Assembly: GCA_007121695.1 (NCBI GenBank)
Contig: SKKC01000187.1
Span: 1-8,738 of the forward strand
Reading direction: 5' to 3'
Length of the DNA stretch: 8,738 nt
Source of the DNA: Spirochaetales bacterium
GTDB lineage: Bacteria > Spirochaetota > Spirochaetia > DSM-27196 > SKKC01
Position numbers and translations under genes: made by a program. Below are positions 6,632-8,738 of this stretch, one piece after another (positions within the stretch are counted from its first letter, which is position 1; each line of letters opens with the position of its first letter). The notes below the pieces were generated by a model. It was not told the DNA's origin. It saw nothing but the letters and a program-made list of their open reading frames with translations, and did no database searches.

Positions 6632-7441
6632 TCAGGGACCTTCAACCGCAATGGCAAGGCTGTGAAACGTTCGTCCGTTCGGACTCATATACCGGGCAAG
6701 AACAAGAAATCCCGTCAGCTCAGCCGATGCATCCTGGGCGACGGTCGTAAGAGTCTCGGTCGATCGTGCCCGGGTTCTGCTTTCGTCGAGCAGGCGCACC
6801 GTGGCATTCGTTTGAAGCAGTATATCGACCAGTGCCCGTTCGTCGGCAGCAGCGAAGCTCTCGGTCATGCTCCTGCGACGCTGGGCCGCGCCAACACCAA
6901 CAATGTAGCCCGGTATGACCGGAGGTTGTGTGACCCACGCAGGTTCGGATCGCGAACCGGACGAACCTGGCGCAGGTTGAACGGCTCCCGAAAGCGCCTG
7001 GTTTCCCAACACGGTTACACGCGTTCCGTCGTGCGTCTGCTCGCGCCCGATCACCTCAAGCGAATCAACGAGTCCGGCGGCTCGGGCCTCGTCCCACTGA
7101 GTGGAAACCGCGTCGACCGAGCCTGTCCTGCGCCCGTCTGTCTGCGACACGTACTGATACACGGCTGTCAGATGTTCGAAGCGCACGATCTGTTCGGCGG
7201 CATTCTGAAGCGCTGCCGCTACTTCCTGCTCCCGATCGAGCAAGCGGTTCGCAAACCCGATAAACACCGGGCGACCGTCCTGCGGCCACGAATCGAGGGT
7301 ATTTCGCGGTACATCGGGCGTTGGCGTAGAGTCAGCGACACCTGGAGCACTATCCGAGGCAACCGGCGCGCTGTCGATGCTGACGCAACCCGCAAGCGCG
7401 TACACCGCTACACACACAAGCATACTCAACCACGTTTTCAT
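6632..7441 (-). CDS. Lipoprotein with two LPP20-like domains
   Basis: The reading frame could begin upstream at 7564, but the Met at 7441 gives a clean signal peptide, MKTWLSMLVCVAVYALAGC, with a perfect Leu-Ala-Gly-Cys lipobox (Cys19). The product is 269 residues. A Ser/Pro/Ala/Asp-rich linker (20-48) leads to a first LPP20-like unit (SWPQDGRPVFIGFANR at 51-66, then a helix EVAAALQNAAEQI). A second linker (GAVQPAPGSSGSRS) leads to a clear LPP20 unit with PAWVTQPP (167-174), YIVGVGAA and an Ala-rich helix. Function is unknown beyond a likely outer-membrane or periplasmic site. No strong Shine-Dalgarno is visible (GTGGA lies just upstream), and a promoter sits so close that the mRNA may be almost leaderless. 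It is divergent from the NlpC/P60 gene. Confidence 0.8.
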   Translation of the reverse strand: MKTWLSMLVCVAVYALAGCVSIDSAPVASDSAPGVADSTPTPDVPRNTLDSWPQDGRPVFIGFANRLLDREQEVAAALQNAAEQIVRFEHLTAVYQYVSQTDGRRTGSVDAVSTQWDEARAAGLVDSLEVIGREQTHDGTRVTVLGNQALSGAVQPAPGSSGSRSEPAWVTQPPVIPGYIVGVGAAQRRRSMTESFAAADERALVDILLQTNATVRLLDESRTRARSTETLTTVAQDASAELTGFLVLARYMSPNGRTFHSLAIAVEGP

Positions 7442-7450
7442 TATGTCCAC

Positions 7451-7480
7451 AGTATAGGGGGGATTTGACATGATTGTCAT
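7451..7480 (-). promoter_or_regulatory. Minus-strand promoter of the double-LPP20 lipoprotein gene
   Basis: Read on the minus strand, ATGACA (7480-7475, five of six matches to TTGACA) is followed after 18 bp by TATACT (7456-7451, five of six matches to TATAAT). Transcription would start around 7444, only about 3 nt before the ATG at 7441, so the transcript would be nearly leaderless. The -35 lies inside the first codons of the divergent NlpC/P60 gene. A weaker alternative, TTGAAG (7493-7488) with TCAAAT (7469-7464), would give a longer leader that includes GTGGA. Confidence 0.55.
7466..7479. repeat. Inverted repeat TGACA-N4-TGTCA at the divergent start
   Basis: TGACA (7466-7470) and TGTCA (7475-7479) form a perfect inverted repeat with a TGAT spacer. 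It covers the start codon of the NlpC/P60 gene and overlaps the -35 of the minus-strand promoter. It could be a repressor site for the divergent pair or a small mRNA hairpin at the start codon. Arms this short occur by chance several times in a window of this size, so only the position makes it of interest. Confidence 0.35.
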
Positions 7481-8441
7481 GAGACGCTTCAACCGCATTC
7501 TGGCATGCCTGTTCCTGGTGACCGTACTGCTGCCAGTCGGAGCAGTCGACGTGCAGACGAGCATACTCGCCGTTGCGCGGGACTATCAGGGCGCGGGCTA
7601 TTGTATTGGAGGAATCACGTTACCCTGTTTCGACTGCAGCGGGTTTGTACAACGCGTGTTCCGACCGGTTGTTCCTGATCTCCCGCGTATCTCGCGGGAT
7701 CAGGCCCGATTCGGTACTGCTATAGACCGTTCAGAGTTGCGCGCGGGGGATCTTGTGTTTTTTGCAACAGGCGCCACACCGGGGGTCATTACGCACGTTG
7801 CCATCTACATGGGCCAGGACTCGATTATTCACGCGATATCCAACGGTCCGAACCGCGGCGTAAACATAACCCCTTTAAGCGGGGGCTACTGGGAGCGTCG
7901 ATTTGCAGGTGCCCGACGCATCCTTCCCCAGGCCGTAGCCGATACCTCGGTGACCGAACAGCAGGCGATCGAGTTTGCACGAGGGACCTTCGTCGGAGAT
8001 CTCCGAAACGGCGAGCCGCACGGGCAGGGTACCATGGTCATGCGAAACGGCGACCGGTACGAAGGACAGTTCGCCAACGGGCTGTTTGAAGGTCGGGGCG
8101 TCTATGTATGGCAGAACGGAGACCGTTTCGAGGGGAGCTTTCGGGCCGGAGAGATGCACGGAAGCGGACGATTCACGCTTGCCAGTGGTCAGGTGACGAC
8201 CGGTGAATGGGATATGGGCCGATACCAGGCGCCACCGGCACCTCCAGCGGCGACCGCGGAGCAACCCCGCCCAGCGGCAGAGCCCGTTACGCGACAGACC
8301 TACATGCGACAACATCAGTCACCATGGGACGACTGGGAAGGCGTTGTCGAAGGTGACTTCGCGCTCTGGCAGCAGCAGCAGGATGAAGCGTTCGACGACT
8401 TCATGCAGCGGCGTCAGACAGTCCCCGATTCACAGTGGTAA
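7470..8441 (+). CDS. Secreted NlpC/P60 peptidase with MORN repeats
   Basis: This encodes 323 residues, probably a periplasmic peptidoglycan endopeptidase that cuts stem peptides. A signal peptide (about 1-25, core ILACLFLVTVLLPVGA) is followed by an NlpC/P60 domain (about 30-150): YCIGG, FDCSGFV with catalytic Cys56, THVAIYMG with His109, and IIHAISNG with His121 as the third polar residue. Cys45 and Cys53 flank the active site. Residues 174-248 hold three 23-residue MORN repeats (from Phe174, Tyr197 and Phe220, each with an NG or aG turn and hGxG) and a partial fourth (TTGEW). A Pro/Ala linker (about 253-275) leads to an acidic, Trp/Gln-rich tail (284-323). GGGGGG precedes the ATG by 7 nt; an ATG at 7479 is too far from it. 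No forward promoter is obvious, and it would have to lie inside the divergent gene. Confidence 0.9.
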   Translation: MIVMRRFNRILACLFLVTVLLPVGAVDVQTSILAVARDYQGAGYCIGGITLPCFDCSGFVQRVFRPVVPDLPRISRDQARFGTAIDRSELRAGDLVFFATGATPGVITHVAIYMGQDSIIHAISNGPNRGVNITPLSGGYWERRFAGARRILPQAVADTSVTEQQAIEFARGTFVGDLRNGEPHGQGTMVMRNGDRYEGQFANGLFEGRGVYVWQNGDRFEGSFRAGEMHGSGRFTLASGQVTTGEWDMGRYQAPPAPPAATAEQPRPAAEPVTRQTYMRQHQSPWDDWEGVVEGDFALWQQQQDEAFDDFMQRRQTVPDSQW

Positions 8442-8452
8442 GCGGATCGGGG
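8423..8452 (+). terminator. Weak hairpin over the NlpC/P60 stop codon
   Basis: CCCCGATTC (8423-8431) pairs with GGATCGGGG (8444-8452), nine pairs with one T-G, around a 12-nt loop that includes the TAA stop (8439-8441). Only TGTGTTCTG follows on the plus strand and no T-run exists on the minus strand. It sits at the junction of two convergent genes and may act as a poor bidirectional terminator or as a 3' end stabiliser. Confidence 0.35.
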
Positions 8453-8461
8453 TGTGTTCTG

Positions 8462-8738
8462 TCATGATCCGGTAAGTCGAAGTCTCGCCCGTCCATGTTC
8501 GCGCAGGTGATCCAGACCCCAGACCGCAATGCTCGACGCGAATGCGATTGTGCCGAGCTTCCCCCCGGCTCCATCGAAAAACGGGGTGGCATGGAGAAAG
8601 ACAATTCCCGTCACAAGACCTGCGATTGCTACGTGGACCGGCGTGGGGAGGCGTTCGGGGGAACTCATGCCCGTGAACGACGAGCAGAATGCGACGACCG
8701 CAAACAGATTTCCCGCATCCGGGCCGTGGACCAGGGGC
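8462..8738 (-). CDS. Partial membrane protein, 5' end beyond the right edge
   Basis: The frame is open from the right edge to the TGA at 8464-8462, giving 91 residues of a C-terminus. A Met at 8668 is possible as a start, but the frame continues in good protein-like sequence upstream (NLFAVVAFCSSFTG), so the gene most likely begins outside the window. Three hydrophobic stretches are visible: LFAVVAFCSSFTGM, HVAIAGLVTGIVFLHA and LGTIAFASSIAVWGL, followed by a basic end (DHLREHGRARLRLTGS), consistent with a small inner-membrane protein. I do not recognise the family. It is convergent to the NlpC/P60 gene, with 20 bp between stops. Confidence 0.6.
   Translation of the reverse strand, partial: PLVHGPDAGNLFAVVAFCSSFTGMSSPERLPTPVHVAIAGLVTGIVFLHATPFFDGAGGKLGTIAFASSIAVWGLDHLREHGRARLRLTGS

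Noticed and set aside
6600..6640. GGTCC / GGACC inverted repeat across the convergent stop codons
   Set aside because: Five base pairs with a loop of about 30 nt and no T-run; too weak to call a terminator.
6626..7468. 280-residue plus-strand reading frame fully opposite the double-LPP20 lipoprotein gene
   Set aside because: Its translation is Arg-rich with no domain, no signal peptide and no Shine-Dalgarno. The minus-strand frame has a perfect lipobox and LPP20 motifs, so this is an antisense shadow.
7442..7564. N-terminal extension of the minus-strand lipoprotein to a Met at 7564
   Set aside because: It would place the signal peptide 41 residues inside the protein and overlap the divergent gene. 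The Met at 7441 gives a complete lipoprotein signal.
1..8738. CRISPR arrays, insertion sequences, tRNA or rRNA genes
   Set aside because: No spaced direct repeats, terminal inverted repeats with transposase, or RNA gene signatures were found by reading.

Overview
The window reads as a piece of a diderm bacterial chromosome of moderately high GC (mid-to-upper 50s % by eye), most likely a free-living spirochaete of the Spirochaetaceae type. This is an inference. It rests on four secreted lipoproteins with short signal peptides, one with a loose lipobox (Ser-Leu-Gly-Cys), a stand-alone periplasmic FecR-domain protein without a FecI/TonB partner, and strong Shine-Dalgarno sites. A marine gammaproteobacterium is the main alternative, because the LPP20 / LpoB / COG3014 grouping also occurs there.

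Left part (1-1760): a non-coding entry region, then a possible promoter and leader hairpin in front of an RhlE-type DEAD-box RNA helicase (295-1632). The helicase gene ends in a strong intrinsic terminator whose tetraloop holds the stop codon.

Centre (1700-6618): a same-strand, tightly spaced set of five envelope genes. They are a small LPP20-family lipoprotein, a secreted FecR-domain protein, an LpoB-family lipoprotein, a COG3014-type helical-repeat lipoprotein and a longer LPP20-family lipoprotein. An extended -10 promoter drives the first gene. A large hairpin without a T-tract separates the first gene from the second. From the second gene on, gaps are 30 nt, an overlap, and 14 nt, so one transcript is likely.

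Right part (6632-8738): a lipoprotein gene with two LPP20-like domains runs on the minus strand, convergent to the operon. It is divergent from a secreted NlpC/P60 peptidase that carries MORN repeats, and the two start codons face each other across 28 bp. A minus-strand membrane-protein fragment enters from the right edge.

Reading together: the genes between 1760 and 8441 are nearly all exported and probably serve the periplasm and outer membrane. An LpoB-type candidate regulator of peptidoglycan synthesis, a peptidoglycan hydrolase and three LPP20-type lipoproteins in one place suggest an envelope-assembly or wall-remodelling locus. No mobile element, CRISPR array, tRNA or rRNA was seen.
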